Shown: positions 24,533 to 34,406, counted from the first letter of the stretch. The stretch is DNA of 64,000 nucleotides from Glaciimonas soli (GCF_009497155.1 NZ_WINI01000003.1:62001-126000), one strand, 5' to 3'. Made by a program: numbers and translations. The notes: generated by a model from the letters alone, not told the origin.

Positions 24533-25996
24533 TTAGTGCGGATGATAAGTAACGCGGTCGGGTACTTGCTTGAAAGTACCGGCCGCACTCCACCAAGGCA
24601 TCAACAAGAAGAAACCAAAGTAAATAAAAGTACATACTTTCGAGATGATATTACCCACCGCTGATGGTGGCTGCACACCAAAATAGCCCAAGAACACGAA
24701 AGCAATCCCAAACAGGATATAAATGTATTTATGCCAGCTTGGACGATAGCGCATCGATTTGACTTTAGAGTGATCGAGCCATGGCAAACCTGCCAGTATC
24801 ATTACTGATACGCCCATCATGACGACACCGAAGAACTTGGCGTCGAAACCGGCCAAAAACTTAGGGAATGTGACATTTAGATTCAGTAAGTTCGCAACCG
24901 ATGGGAAAATTCCCATCGCAACTGAAATCAACACAGCGATGATTACGACAGCAAATTTAATCTTGTGCGACAGTCCTGTCTTAAACCAAATCAGCGCAGC
25001 ATAAGCAAATATCCCCGCTATCAACCAAATCATGAAGTCTGCCGTCACAGCACGCAAAATCGAATAGTACGGTGTGAAATACCAGACCGGTGCAATATGC
25101 GGCGGCGTTTTCAGTGAGTCAGCAGGAATAAAATTGTTGTATTCAAGGAAATAACCGCCCATTTCCGGGCCAAAGAATACGACGGCGCTGAACACGATCA
25201 GGAACACTGCAACAGCCATGATGTCATGCACAGTGTAATAAGGATGGAAAGGAATACCGTCTAATGGCACGCCTTGCGCATCAACATTATCTTTGATTTC
25301 AATCCCGTCAGGATTATTCGAGCCCACTTCATGCAAGGCAATGATGTGCGCCACAACCAAACCGATCAACACCAGCGGAATCGCAATCACGTGGAAGGAG
25401 AAGAAGCGGTTCAAAGTCGCATCAGAAACCACATAATCACCACGTATCCACAATGACAGATCAGGACCAATGAAAGGAATCGCGCCAAACAGGTTGACGA
25501 TCACTTGCGCGCCCCAATACGACATTTGGCCCCATGGCAGCAAATACCCCATGAACGCTTCGCCCATCAGACACAAGAAAATGCCGACACCGAATAACCA
25601 GACCAATTCACGCGGCTTGCGATACGAACCATATAACAGGCCGCGCACCATGTGCAAATACACCACAATGAAAAATGCCGATGCACCGGTCGAATGCATA
25701 TAACGCACCAGCCAGCCCCAAGGCACATCGCGCATGATGTATTCAACCGATGCAAACGCTAAGGTCGCATCCGGTTTGTAATGCATCACGAGGAAAATCC
25801 CGGTCACGATCTGAATCACCAGCACTAATAGCGCCAACGAACCAAATGCGTACCAGAAGTTGAAATTTTTTGGAGCGTAGTACTCGGAAAGATGGGCTTT
25901 CCAAGTGGATGTTACGGGAAAGCGTGCGTCTACCCAATTCAGCGCTTTATCTGCAATCGGTGCATCTGCCGGCAGTTTTTTTTCTTGGAATGACAT
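24533..25996 (-). CDS. petB: Cytochrome b of the bc1 complex
   Basis: Protein of 487 residues with eight or more transmembrane segments, longer than mitochondrial cytochrome b because of a C-terminal extension that is usual in betaproteobacteria. The two haem b sites use His pairs in helix B (HSTGASAFFIVVYLHMVRG) and helix D (FFSFHVIAIPLVLIGLVVAH). The quinol-site motif PEMGGYF region corresponds to the PEWY loop variant. It oxidises ubiquinol at the Qo site and cycles electrons through Qi. It begins two bases after petA ends. Confidence 0.97.
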   Translation of the reverse strand: MSFQEKKLPADAPIADKALNWVDARFPVTSTWKAHLSEYYAPKNFNFWYAFGSLALLVLVIQIVTGIFLVMHYKPDATLAFASVEYIMRDVPWGWLVRYMHSTGASAFFIVVYLHMVRGLLYGSYRKPRELVWLFGVGIFLCLMGEAFMGYLLPWGQMSYWGAQVIVNLFGAIPFIGPDLSLWIRGDYVVSDATLNRFFSFHVIAIPLVLIGLVVAHIIALHEVGSNNPDGIEIKDNVDAQGVPLDGIPFHPYYTVHDIMAVAVFLIVFSAVVFFGPEMGGYFLEYNNFIPADSLKTPPHIAPVWYFTPYYSILRAVTADFMIWLIAGIFAYAALIWFKTGLSHKIKFAVVIIAVLISVAMGIFPSVANLLNLNVTFPKFLAGFDAKFFGVVMMGVSVMILAGLPWLDHSKVKSMRYRPSWHKYIYILFGIAFVFLGYFGVQPPSAVGNIISKVCTFIYFGFFLLMPWWSAAGTFKQVPDRVTYHPH

Positions 25997-25998
25997 GA

Positions 25999-26625
25999 TT
26001 ACGCGTCGCCTTTCTCATCTTTACCAATAACTATCTTGGTATCAGATAAATACATATAGCGTGGTACATCGAGATTGTTTGGCGCTGGCTTGTTCTTAAA
26101 TACACGACCGGCCAAATCAAATGTAGAACCGTGGCAAGGACATAAGAAACCGCCGTCCCAATTATCGGGCAAGGAAGGCTGTGGGCCCGGGGTAAATTTT
26201 TGCGATGGGGAACAGCCCAGATGCGGGCAAATCCCCACAACTACCAGATTTGCCTCATGGCCGGCATGACCGCGATTATTCGCTGCATTCTTGCAATAAT
26301 CGGGCAAATCCATCGTGTAGGGCTTGAGCGACTCTGGGTCGGCGACTTCTGAGGCAGTTTCTTTAAGTGTAGCTAATTGCTCTGGTGTGCGTTTCAGTAC
26401 CCATACTGGCTTACCACGCCACTCATAGACCTGCATCTCACCCGGTTTAATCCCGGAAATATCAATTTCCACCGGTGCCCCAGCGGCTTTTGCCCGCTCG
26501 GACGGCTGGAAAGTGGAAACAAACGCACCTGCTGTTGCTAACCCAGCGACTCCACCCACCGCGCATGTAGCGACGAGTAAACCGCGCCGAGCTGGATCGA
26601 CCTGCTTTTCGATACTCTCACTCAT
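25999..26625 (-). CDS. petA: Rieske iron-sulfur subunit of the bc1 complex
   Basis: Protein of 208 residues from the ATG at 26625; a GTG two codons earlier is also possible. A twin-arginine-like signal-anchor (ARRGLLVATCAVGGVAG) inserts it in the inner membrane. The 2Fe-2S cluster motifs are CPHLGC near 135 and CPCHGS near 160, giving two Cys and two His ligands, with the extra disulfide cysteines. It transfers electrons from ubiquinol to cytochrome c1. First gene of petABC. Confidence 0.97.
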   Translation of the reverse strand: MSESIEKQVDPARRGLLVATCAVGGVAGLATAGAFVSTFQPSERAKAAGAPVEIDISGIKPGEMQVYEWRGKPVWVLKRTPEQLATLKETASEVADPESLKPYTMDLPDYCKNAANNRGHAGHEANLVVVGICPHLGCSPSQKFTPGPQPSLPDNWDGGFLCPCHGSTFDLAGRVFKNKPAPNNLDVPRYMYLSDTKIVIGKDEKGDA

Positions 26626-26631
26626 ACCCAC

Positions 26632-27052
26632 CCCAATCAGTCAAAATTTGAAATGTTAGGACTCACTCACCCTTACACCAAGCAGCCCCGACCATTGTCT
26701 TGTCCATCCTGCACAAAAAAATTTCAAAGTTGACTATACATACCCAGGACTAGTAAACAAAAAAGGGCTATAACCGTCGCAGCTTTGTATTAATTTTAAT
26801 TTGCACGGAACTTCTAGCAACCGTGGATTATAGCTAAGCTCACGCTTGATTTAAAGAAAATAGATACTTTGCCATATAAATGTGCTGAAAATATAATCTT
26901 TATAGAAGAAATTTAGCGCCAATTAAAATGTCGTAATGCAGCATTTTCTGCAATGCAAGGAAGCAGACAAGTCTCGCTATTTTTCTCTGAGTCAAGATAG
27001 AATGCACTTCTAGCCCTACCCAATCCCAATCTCAACTAAAAGAGGAAGCACC
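26632..27052. other. Divergent intergenic region petA / mscL
   Basis: About 420 AT-rich bases with no gene. It should hold the petABC and mscL promoters. For petABC, a minus-strand TTGTTT (26755-26760), 16-base spacer and TATAGT (26733-26738) is a fair candidate. For mscL, TAGAAT near 26997 could be a -10 element but lacks a good -35. Confidence 0.4.
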
Positions 27053-27469
27053 ATGAGCATGCTGGAAGAATTTAAAACCTTTGCCGTCAAAGGAAATGTG
27101 GTTGATCTTGCTGTCGGTATCATTATTGGCGGCGCCTTTGGCAAAATTGTCGATTCCTTGGTGCAAGATTTGGTGATGCCATTGGTCAGCAAAGTTTTAG
27201 GCGGTCTCGACTTTTCGAGCTATTACCTGCCTTTGAATGGCCAAGCCACCGGACTAGCGTTGGCGGAAGCGAAAAAAGCTGGCGCAGTCTTTGCCTATGG
27301 TAATTTTTTAACCGTCGCACTCAATTTTATAATTTTGGCTTTCATTATTTTTCAAATGGTGCGCCTGGTTAACAAGGTGCGTGGAGAGGCTCCACCAGCT
27401 CCGCCAGCCGCCGATCCGGCTGATGTTGTACTGCTACGCGAAATTCGTGATGCGCTGAAAAACAAGTAA
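27053..27469 (+). CDS. mscL: Large-conductance mechanosensitive channel
   Basis: Protein of 138 residues, the usual MscL length. It begins [20 protein letters not shown] followed by TM1 with GVIIG-type packing ([13 protein letters not shown]), a periplasmic loop, TM2 ([19 protein letters not shown]) and a C-terminal helix ending EIRDALKNK. The pentameric channel opens under membrane tension and releases solutes on hypo-osmotic shock. AGAGGAAG precedes the ATG. It is a single-gene unit followed by a terminator. Confidence 0.97.
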   Translation: MSMLEEFKTFAVKGNVVDLAVGIIIGGAFGKIVDSLVQDLVMPLVSKVLGGLDFSSYYLPLNGQATGLALAEAKKAGAVFAYGNFLTVALNFIILAFIIFQMVRLVNKVRGEAPPAPPAADPADVVLLREIRDALKNK

Positions 27470-27494
27470 TCTGAAATTTGTCCAAATAGATGCA

Positions 27495-27533
27495 GGATGG
27501 GTAAGCTTAACGATACCCATCCATCCATTTTTT
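27495..27533 (+). terminator. Intrinsic terminator of mscL
   Basis: GGATGGGTA-N10-TACCCATCC followed by ATCCATTTTTT; it lies between the convergent mscL and clsB-like genes. Confidence 0.8.
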
Positions 27534-27539
27534 CCTCGC

Positions 27540-28718
27540 TTACTTACGATTTCCCATCGTAATCACGCGCATCGCAAACCTGTAAATAAAAAAAGCCGCG
27601 CCGTAATACAAGCGCTGGCGCCACGGCGTATTGATAAATTTTTCTGGCTGTATCTCCACACCGTCATTGATTCCAGCTTCAATTCTTTGCCTCAGCACAT
27701 TCGCAAATTCGGCATCGCGAATCACGACATTGGCTTCTTGATTCACCAGCAAACTCAAGCCATCATAATTACTTGATCCCACCGTCGCCCATTTTGCGTC
27801 AATGACTGCTACCTTCGCATGCAACGCGGTTTTACGATATTCCACAATCTTGATGCCGGCCTTTAGCAATTTCGGATAATACGATTTCGTCACCGCATCC
27901 TGCAAACTATAGTGCCCGACACCCAGCAACAACGTCACCTTCACGCCGCGCTGCGCTGCGGAGACCATGGCCTGACGTAATTTTCGTCCCGGCGCGAAAT
28001 AGGGACTCGTCATCAAAGCACTATTACGCGCATGCCCCAACGCCTGCATGTATGCACGCTGTATTGTGCGGCGATTGCGGAAGTTATCGCGAATCACCAA
28101 ACCGGCCAATACTGGTCCGCGACCAGTGCGCACGCGTGCCTTCGTGTGAGTCTGATAAGTATCCTTAAACACATGCCAGCGCGCGAGCAATTTAAATTTG
28201 CCCATACGCACCCATTGCGATTCCAGTTCCGTATGTATTCGTCCTACCAATGGTCCGCTAACGCGTACGCTGAAATCCCAGCGTGGCGCAATCAACGGCA
28301 ATCGCTTCGCATCATCGGTAAACATATCGTCAATAATATTAATCCCGCCGACAAAAGCGATGGACTTGTCCACTACACATATCTTGCGATGGGTGCGCAC
28401 TACGCCACGGATAAACCAGGGATTAAAAACACGATGCGAGATGGCGGTATTGTGAAACTCCTGCTTCAAAAATGCCGTATGTTCACGACCAGTGCCTAAC
28501 CAATCAGTGATCACACGGACAGTAACACCGCGTGCTGCTGCACGCTTCAACGCTTGCAGCACTTGCATCGCAGTGGCGTCGGCTGCAAAAATATAGGTTT
28601 CCAAATAGACTTCGTCACTCGCCCCATCAATCGCCTCAATCAGTGCGGGGAAATACGCCGCCCCGCTTTGTAACAGGTCAATTTGATTATTTGCGATAAA
28701 GCTGACTGGACGCACCAT
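27540..28718 (-). CDS. clsB: Phospholipase D family protein, cardiolipin synthase B-like
   Basis: Protein of 392 residues with two HKD motifs: HRKICVVD near 125 and HAKVAVID near 300, each followed by GG/GSSN-type residues. This is the size and layout of ClsB (YbhO), which joins phosphatidylglycerol with phosphatidylethanolamine or glycerol to make cardiolipin or phosphatidylglycerol. An EEP-family phosphodiesterase gene lies directly upstream, as ybhP does next to clsB in E. coli. No signal peptide; the C-terminal hydrophobic stretch (YYGAAFFIYRFAM) may contact the membrane. Confidence 0.88.
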   Translation of the reverse strand: MVRPVSFIANNQIDLLQSGAAYFPALIEAIDGASDEVYLETYIFAADATAMQVLQALKRAAARGVTVRVITDWLGTGREHTAFLKQEFHNTAISHRVFNPWFIRGVVRTHRKICVVDKSIAFVGGINIIDDMFTDDAKRLPLIAPRWDFSVRVSGPLVGRIHTELESQWVRMGKFKLLARWHVFKDTYQTHTKARVRTGRGPVLAGLVIRDNFRNRRTIQRAYMQALGHARNSALMTSPYFAPGRKLRQAMVSAAQRGVKVTLLLGVGHYSLQDAVTKSYYPKLLKAGIKIVEYRKTALHAKVAVIDAKWATVGSSNYDGLSLLVNQEANVVIRDAEFANVLRQRIEAGINDGVEIQPEKFINTPWRQRLYYGAAFFIYRFAMRVITMGNRK

Positions 28719-28803
28719 AAGGATAGGCAGAGTGAATGAGGGTTAAACGACTGTGAGGCTGCACTTATGGTGCGCAGCCTGGCGGCGTAAAAACTGCAAG
28801 ACT

Positions 28804-29661
28804 TCAAGACTTCAATTCCAACATCGCCACTATCGGTGCATGATCAGATAATTTTGCCCACGCAGGACCGTGTAAAACCTCTGCCGATTCTACCGTAAAG
28901 CCGCGCGTATAAATACGATCCAAGCGTAGCCACGGCAGCATCGCCGGAAAAGTTCGGGCTGGCTTGATACTCAACTTCAAACTCGCTTTGATATTCGCAG
29001 CCAATCCCGACAATACCCCAGGCACTGTACGTGACTCTGGATTGGTTATTGTATTCATATAATCGGCGATGCTCGGCTTGGATAAATTCTCGTCAAAAAT
29101 CTCAGTAACGTGCAAGCGCGCGCACAACATCTCGCTGAGGCGATTTCCCCAGTCATTAAAATCACCGGCAATAATCACTGGCGCGTCAGGCGGCGCGGAA
29201 CTACGTACAGCCTCAATCAAGGCCGCCGTTTGGCGCTTGCGCCCGCCGCCAAACAAACCCAGGTGAACCACATAACAATGGATATCACCTTTTGGTGTTT
29301 GCAATACACAGTGCAAAATGCCCCTGGCCTCATAGGCGTGATCAGAGACATCCTGATTACGCGACGAACCAATGGGGAAACGGCTCAATAAAGCATTCCC
29401 GTGATGGCCGTGATCGTACACTGCGTTCATGCCATAAGCAGCATGATGCGAATCTCCTGCAAGAAAGTCTTGTTGCGATTGCTCCGGCCAATGTGCCGTA
29501 TGCCGCGCAGCATGCAGATCATGGCGCCCTTGCACCTCTTGCAAAAAAAAGACATCTGCCTCCATCTGCGTCAATGCCTGTTTTAACGCATGCACCCGCG
29601 GACGACTACCAAACGACGAGACGCCTTTATGGATGTTGTAGGTGGCAATGCGTATTTTCAT
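28804..29661 (-). CDS. Endonuclease/exonuclease/phosphatase family protein, YbhP-like
   Basis: Protein of 285 residues. It shows the EEP metal-dependent phosphodiesterase motifs: ATYNIHKG at the start, FFLQEVQG with the metal Glu near 45, VIIAGDFNDW near 175 and SDHAPIV at the C-terminus. Such enzymes cleave phosphodiesters in nucleic acids, lipids or other molecules. The pairing with the clsB-like gene points to phospholipid metabolism. The start region carries a 15-base tandem duplication (ATGAAAATACGCATC-type), giving a possible TTG start five codons earlier at 29676; the ATG at 29661 gives the canonical N-terminus. Confidence 0.88.
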   Translation of the reverse strand: MKIRIATYNIHKGVSSFGSRPRVHALKQALTQMEADVFFLQEVQGRHDLHAARHTAHWPEQSQQDFLAGDSHHAAYGMNAVYDHGHHGNALLSRFPIGSSRNQDVSDHAYEARGILHCVLQTPKGDIHCYVVHLGLFGGGRKRQTAALIEAVRSSAPPDAPVIIAGDFNDWGNRLSEMLCARLHVTEIFDENLSKPSIADYMNTITNPESRTVPGVLSGLAANIKASLKLSIKPARTFPAMLPWLRLDRIYTRGFTVESAEVLHGPAWAKLSDHAPIVAMLELKS

Positions 29662-29680
29662 GATGCGTATTTTCAATCAT

Positions 29681-30166
29681 TTATGACTCTGGAGTTTTCA
29701 CACTAACACCCGTCACACGCTGTGGCAATTGCAAAATAGCTTCCGCATTCGACGCCGAAAAACAAAGGTCAGCCGCCGCACGATAAGGCAACCAACGATA
29801 TTGCACATGTTCACGCGGGGATAGAACGACAGGCGTATTCTGCGGCACTAACAAACTAAATACATGCTCCGTATTTTTGGTCACGCCCGGTGCGTAGCGA
29901 TGACGCCAGACTGGATAAATGACATAGATATTTTCCAAATGCCAGTCGTCTAAGTTTGCGCATGGAACGGTGTCAGTGTCGCCAACAACAATGCCGGTCT
30001 CCTCGCTCACTTCGCGTATCGCAGTTTGCTGCAACGGTTCATCTAATGCATCTTTGGAACCTGTTACCGATTGCCAAAACCCCGGCTTATCGGCACGCTC
30101 TATCATCAACACTTGCAAGTCGCTGGTATGAATGATGACTAAAACGGATTCGGGAATTTTATACAT
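29681..30166 (-). CDS. nudB: Dihydroneopterin triphosphate diphosphatase (NUDIX)
   Basis: Protein of 161 residues with a Nudix box spanning about residues 39-61 (GSKDALDEPLQQTAIREVSE followed by ETGI). The N-terminal KIPESVLVIIHT and the EHVFSLLVP segment resemble NudB/FolQ, which removes pyrophosphate from dihydroneopterin triphosphate in folate synthesis. Its position beside aspS is conserved in many Proteobacteria, which supports the call. It is separated from aspS by the aspS terminator. Confidence 0.88.
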   Translation of the reverse strand: MYKIPESVLVIIHTSDLQVLMIERADKPGFWQSVTGSKDALDEPLQQTAIREVSEETGIVVGDTDTVPCANLDDWHLENIYVIYPVWRHRYAPGVTKNTEHVFSLLVPQNTPVVLSPREHVQYRWLPYRAAADLCFSASNAEAILQLPQRVTGVSVKTPES

Positions 30167-30225
30167 GGTTTAACTGAGCAAGGTTCACTAAACAAAAACG
30201 ACTTCCCAACTATACCGCGTCCAAT

Positions 30226-30258
30226 AAAAAAGCGCGGCAAAACTGCGCCGCGCTTTTT
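30226..30258 (-). terminator. Intrinsic terminator of aspS
   Basis: GCGCGGC and GCCGCGC form a seven-base stem with an eight-base loop, flanked by A6 and T5; on the minus strand it ends CGCTTTTTTATT. Confidence 0.9.
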
Positions 30259-30285
30259 ATTTAAAGAACACCTTCTGACGATGTC

Positions 30286-32091
30286 TTACGAAACAACTTT
30301 CGCTTCAGGCAAACGCAAACGAATGTGCAATTCTTTCAATTGTTTTTCATCTACTTCTGATGGCGCTTGTGTCAACAGACATTGTGCACGTTGTGTTTTC
30401 GGGAAAGCGATCACGTCGCGTATTGACTCGGCACCCGCCATCATCGTTACGATACGATCCAGACCGAATGCCAAACCACCGTGCGGTGGCGCGCCGTACT
30501 GCAACGCATCCAGCAAGAAACCAAATTTCAATTGCGCTTCTTCTGCACCGATATTCAATGCACGGAACACTTTGCTTTGTACATCTGCCTTGTGAATACG
30601 AATCGAACCACCGCCCAATTCCCAACCATTCAATACCATGTCATAGGCTTTGGCGATGCACTTGCCTGGATCCGTTTCCAGATAGTCTTCATGACCATCT
30701 TTTGGCGCAGTGAACGGATGGTGGCAGGCATTCCAGCGGCCGCTCTCTTCATCATGTTCAAACATCGGGAAGTCAATTACCCATAGCGGACGCCATGTAT
30801 CTTCGAACAGGCCTGCTTTTTTACCGAATTCACTATGACCAATCTTCACGCGCAATGCACCAATTGCGTCGTTGACGACCTTGGCTTTATCCGCACCAAA
30901 GAAAATCAAGTCGCCATCTTGTGCGCCAGTTTGCTCAAGAATTTTCGTCAATGCAGCGTCGTGCAAATTCTTGACGATAGGTGATTGCAAACCATCGCGG
31001 CCTTGCGCTTTTTCGTTCACCTTGATGTAGGCCAGACCACGCGCGCCATAGATTGCGACGAACTGGGTGTAAGCATCGATTTCCGAACGTGGCATCGCAC
31101 CGCCACCTGGTACGCGCAAGCCGACTACGCGGCCATTTTCCATATTAGCGGCGCCAGAGAACACTTTAAAGTCGACATCTTTCATGACTTCGGTCAAATC
31201 GGTGAATTCCATTTTGACACGCATGTCTGGTTTGTCCGAACCATATAAAGCCATCGCATGCGCGTATTCCATCACTGGGAATGGATTTGGCAAGTCGACG
31301 CCCAGGGCATTTTTAAATACCAGACGTATCATGTCTTCAAACATGTCGCGAATTTCTTGCTCTGACAAGAACGAAGTTTCGCAATCGATCTGCGTAAATT
31401 CTGGCTGACGATCGGCACGCAAATCTTCATCACGGAAGCATTTAACGATTTGGTAGTAGCGGTCAAAGTTAGACACCATCAACAATTGTTTAAACAATTG
31501 TGGCGACTGTGGCAGCGCGAAGAATTGACCAGAGTTAACACGTGACGGCACCAGATAATCGCGCGCACCTTCAGGCGTTGATTTAGTCAACATCGGTGTT
31601 TCGATATCGATAAAGCCGAGTCCATCAAGATACTTACGCACTTCCATCGTTACCTTGTAACGCAAACGCAAATTGTTTTGCATTTGTGGGCGACGCAAAT
31701 CCAGAACGCGATGTGTCAAACGCGTGGTTTCCGACAGATTGTCATCATCCAATTGGAACGGTGGTGTCACCGATGGATTCAACACTTCCAGTTCTTGCGC
31801 CAACACTTCAATCTTGCCTGAATTCAGATTGTTGTTGATCGTACCTTCTGGGCGACTACGCACCAAGCCTGTGATCCGCAAGCAAAATTCATTACGTACT
31901 GCCTCAGCATTTTTGAACACATCGACTTGATCAGGATCGCACACGATCTGAACCAAACCTTCACGGTCACGCAAGTCGATAAAAATCACGCCGCCATGAT
32001 CACGACGACGATGTACCCAGCCGCACAGACTAACAGTTTGACCGAGTAGCGCCTCTGTGGTGAGGCCGCAATATTGAGTACGCATGGACAT
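30286..32091 (-). CDS. aspS: Aspartyl-tRNA synthetase
   Basis: Class II synthetase of 601 residues, the bacterial length. An anticodon-binding OB fold fills residues 1-110 ([20 protein letters not shown]), then class II motif 1 near 155 ([20 protein letters not shown]), motif 2 ([20 protein letters not shown]), the bacterial GAD insertion at about 290-420, and motif 3 [14 protein letters not shown] near 540. It charges tRNA-Asp. It follows the DUF502 gene by about 70 bases and ends at a strong terminator. Confidence 0.98.
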   Translation of the reverse strand: MSMRTQYCGLTTEALLGQTVSLCGWVHRRRDHGGVIFIDLRDREGLVQIVCDPDQVDVFKNAEAVRNEFCLRITGLVRSRPEGTINNNLNSGKIEVLAQELEVLNPSVTPPFQLDDDNLSETTRLTHRVLDLRRPQMQNNLRLRYKVTMEVRKYLDGLGFIDIETPMLTKSTPEGARDYLVPSRVNSGQFFALPQSPQLFKQLLMVSNFDRYYQIVKCFRDEDLRADRQPEFTQIDCETSFLSEQEIRDMFEDMIRLVFKNALGVDLPNPFPVMEYAHAMALYGSDKPDMRVKMEFTDLTEVMKDVDFKVFSGAANMENGRVVGLRVPGGGAMPRSEIDAYTQFVAIYGARGLAYIKVNEKAQGRDGLQSPIVKNLHDAALTKILEQTGAQDGDLIFFGADKAKVVNDAIGALRVKIGHSEFGKKAGLFEDTWRPLWVIDFPMFEHDEESGRWNACHHPFTAPKDGHEDYLETDPGKCIAKAYDMVLNGWELGGGSIRIHKADVQSKVFRALNIGAEEAQLKFGFLLDALQYGAPPHGGLAFGLDRIVTMMAGAESIRDVIAFPKTQRAQCLLTQAPSEVDEKQLKELHIRLRLPEAKVVS

Positions 32092-32163
32092 AATTATTTT
32101 CCGAATTTCAAGTTTAATAGCTAATTTTAATAGTTGAGTTTCAATACATTTGATGACGCATGA

Positions 32164-32805
32164 TCATGCCTGGTCATGCTTCTTGGCGATACTCGCCATC
32201 AATTTTTTATCCATATGCTCGGGTGGCGCTACCACTCCCATCGACACAATATATTTCAGTGCTTCATCGACACTCATATTCAGTTCTATCGTATCGGCAC
32301 GCGGCACCATCAGAAAAAAGCCCGATGTCGGATTCGGCGTAGTCGGCACATATAAGCTGACAAATTCACCTTGCAAATGATTCTTTACATCGCCACCAGG
32401 AATGCCGGTGAGAAACGCGATCGTCCATGAACCTTTACGAGGATACTCCACTAACAACGCTTTCCGAAATGCGTTCCCGGAAGACGAAAACAACGTATCC
32501 GACACTTGTTTCACGCTGGAGTAAATGGAATTAACCACCGGAATCCGCGTCAACACCGCTTCCCATACGTTCACCACCTGCCGGCCAATGAAATTGTGCG
32601 CGGCCAATCCAACCAGGAAAATGATCAACAGGGTCAAAATCGTGCCTAGACCAGGAATATCAAAGCCAATCAAGCTTTTTGGCCGCCAATGCTCCGGCAA
32701 CAACAACAAAGACTGATCCATCGTGCCTATGATCAGATTAAGCACCCATAGCGTTATCGCCAAAGGAACCAACACCAATAAACCTGTGATGAAATATTTA
32801 CGCAT
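32164..32805 (-). CDS. DUF502 family membrane protein
   Basis: Protein of 213 residues. Two hydrophobic segments near 4-24 (YFITGLLVLVPLAITLWVL) and 50-72 (GLGTILTLLIIFLVGLAAH) are followed by a soluble domain with the family patterns IPVVNSIYSSVKQV, VEYPRKGSWTIAF and PTTPNPTSGFF. DUF502 proteins are widespread in bacteria and plants; their function is unknown in bacteria. Its place between fmdB and aspS is a regular betaproteobacterial neighbourhood, and the three are probably one transcript. Confidence 0.92.
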   Translation of the reverse strand: MRKYFITGLLVLVPLAITLWVLNLIIGTMDQSLLLLPEHWRPKSLIGFDIPGLGTILTLLIIFLVGLAAHNFIGRQVVNVWEAVLTRIPVVNSIYSSVKQVSDTLFSSSGNAFRKALLVEYPRKGSWTIAFLTGIPGGDVKNHLQGEFVSLYVPTTPNPTSGFFLMVPRADTIELNMSVDEALKYIVSMGVVAPPEHMDKKLMASIAKKHDQA

Positions 32806-32881
32806 AGCTTACTTCTCGGTTGAACAAAATGCGTTAGCCAAATTCACGGCAGGATGCTTACCTATCAGCTCAGCAACCAGC

Positions 32882-33235
32882 TTAGATGGATGCTGTGGAT
32901 GCTGTGGATGCTGCTGGTGCGCTGGTCGTGCTTGCGACAGGTTTAACGGCATCTGCCACAGGCGCTGAAACAGCCGGAGATGGCGCAGTTACTGCTGCAC
33001 CAGCTACACTCGCAGCATCTGTCGATGGCGCAGCTGCTCCTGTTGCACCCGCACCATTACGGAAATCCGTCACATACCAACCGTTGCCTTTTAATTGAAA
33101 ACCGGCTGCTGTAACCTGCTTTTTAAACGATTCTTGGTGGCATGAAGGGCATTCCGTCAATGGCGCATCCGACATCTTTTGCAGCGCATCTTTAGCGAAA
33201 CCGCACGCTTCACAACGATAGGCATAAATTGGCAT
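32882..33235 (-). CDS. FmdB family zinc-ribbon protein
   Basis: Protein of 117 residues. Residues 1-55 are the FmdB zinc ribbon with the Cys pairs CEAC and CPSC (MPIYAYRCEACGFAKD; TECPSCHQESF). After GWYVTDFRN the rest is a low-complexity Ala/Ser/Thr/Val/Pro tail of about 50 residues. The family name comes from a putative regulator of formamidase, but its role is unsettled. CCGGAG precedes the ATG. The tail end is encoded by three tandem nine-base units. It leads the fmdB-DUF502-aspS transcript. Confidence 0.9.
   Translation of the reverse strand: MPIYAYRCEACGFAKDALQKMSDAPLTECPSCHQESFKKQVTAAGFQLKGNGWYVTDFRNGAGATGAAAPSTDAASVAGAAVTAPSPAVSAPVADAVKPVASTTSAPAASTASTASI
32888..32914. repeat. Three tandem 9-base units in the fmdB 3' end
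   Basis: GGATGCTGT, GGATGCTGT, GGATGCTGC in direct succession, encoding the repeated Ala-Ser-Thr near the C-terminus. In-frame slippage would change tail length by three residues. Confidence 0.7.
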
Positions 33236-33270
33236 GAAAAACTCCGGAGAAAATCCTACAAAACCCTGAA

Positions 33271-33276
33271 TTATAA
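33271..33276 (-). promoter_or_regulatory. Possible -10 element of fmdB operon
   Basis: A perfect TATAAT read on the minus strand 36 bases before the fmdB start. No good -35 hexamer is seen at 17 bases, so the call is tentative. Confidence 0.35.
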
Positions 33277-33329
33277 AGGTTTTTTGGGTAGAGGCATCGC
33301 CGGGTTGCCAGCAACTGCCCCTTACTCTC

Positions 33330-34406
33330 TTACCGTGCCCGGATTTCTGTCCAAATGCGATTCATTGTACGACGCTGCTTGCTAGTCAAATCCTTCAGCA
33401 TTTCCAATTTAGTAAGTTCTACTTTATCCGGGAAAATTGCTGCATTTTTGGCAATTTCCGGTTTAATGAAAGGCATCGCCGCAGCATTCGGGCTACCGGT
33501 TCCAGTTAAATTGGTCAGTTCGGCAGCATTTTTTCCATCCAGCATGAAATTCATGAACTTCAATGCCAAGTCCGGTCTCGGTGCATCTTTGTGTATCACC
33601 ATGCTATCCAGTGCCAGTACGGCACCTTCTTTTGGCAAAGAAGCAAGAATATGGAATTTGCGACCAGCTTTTTGCGCATCGACATTCGCCTGGAAAATAT
33701 CGCTGGAATATCCATGTACCACCCAGATATTCCCGATCGTTAGTTCTTTGATATAACTACTGCCATTAAATGCCGCCCAATAAGGTTTGGCCTTCAAAAT
33801 AACAGCCTTCGCTTCTAACCAATGCTTTTCATCGGTGTCATTTGCGGAATAACCCAGATATTTCAGCGCTGCAGCCATCAACTCATTGGCAGAATCGAGT
33901 ACCGTTACCTTGCCTTTGATCTTGGCCAGAATCGCGGGATCAAAAATAGTCGCCCAGCTATTGACGGGAATTCCCAGCTCTTTGATTTTTTGATCGTTAT
34001 AACCAATCAGCGTGATGCTGTATGCGTACGGTACTGAATATTGATTACCTTTATCGAATTCGGTATTCAGATACGCAGGATTGACGTTTTTAAAGTTAGT
34101 CAATTGCGCCTTATCCAACGGCTTCAAAGCATTTTGTTTAATCAATGCATCCAACGCATTCCCGGTCGGCACAATGATGTCGTAACCTTTGGCGCCGGCG
34201 GCCAGCTTAGCCAGCATTTCTTCATTGTCGCCGTAATAGGTTTGTATCAATTTGCACTTACAGAATGCCTCGAAACGCTGCGCAGTTTCTGGAGCAAGGT
34301 AATTATTCCAGTTGTATAAATGCAGTTCATCTGCCGCCTGAACAGAAAAACTAGCAGCCAACGATGATGCCAATAGCAATGTAGCAGCGAAGATTTTTTT
34401 CATCAT
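33330..34406 (-). CDS. potF: Polyamine ABC transporter, periplasmic binding protein
   Basis: Protein of 358 residues with a signal peptide (KIFAATLLLASSLAASFSVQ, cleaved near residue 25). The mature part starts DELHLYNWNNYLAPETAQRF, the PotF/PotD signature, with the ligand-contacting SVPYAYSITLIGY and WVVHGYSSDIF. It captures putrescine or spermidine for the membrane complex encoded upstream. An unusual Cys-x-Cys (C49, C51) occupies the place of the common ETG. It is the last gene of the pot operon, about 100 bases after potI, with an inverted-repeat element in the gap. Confidence 0.93.
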   Translation of the reverse strand: MMKKIFAATLLLASSLAASFSVQAADELHLYNWNNYLAPETAQRFEAFCKCKLIQTYYGDNEEMLAKLAAGAKGYDIIVPTGNALDALIKQNALKPLDKAQLTNFKNVNPAYLNTEFDKGNQYSVPYAYSITLIGYNDQKIKELGIPVNSWATIFDPAILAKIKGKVTVLDSANELMAAALKYLGYSANDTDEKHWLEAKAVILKAKPYWAAFNGSSYIKELTIGNIWVVHGYSSDIFQANVDAQKAGRKFHILASLPKEGAVLALDSMVIHKDAPRPDLALKFMNFMLDGKNAAELTNLTGTGSPNAAAMPFIKPEIAKNAAIFPDKVELTKLEMLKDLTSKQRRTMNRIWTEIRAR

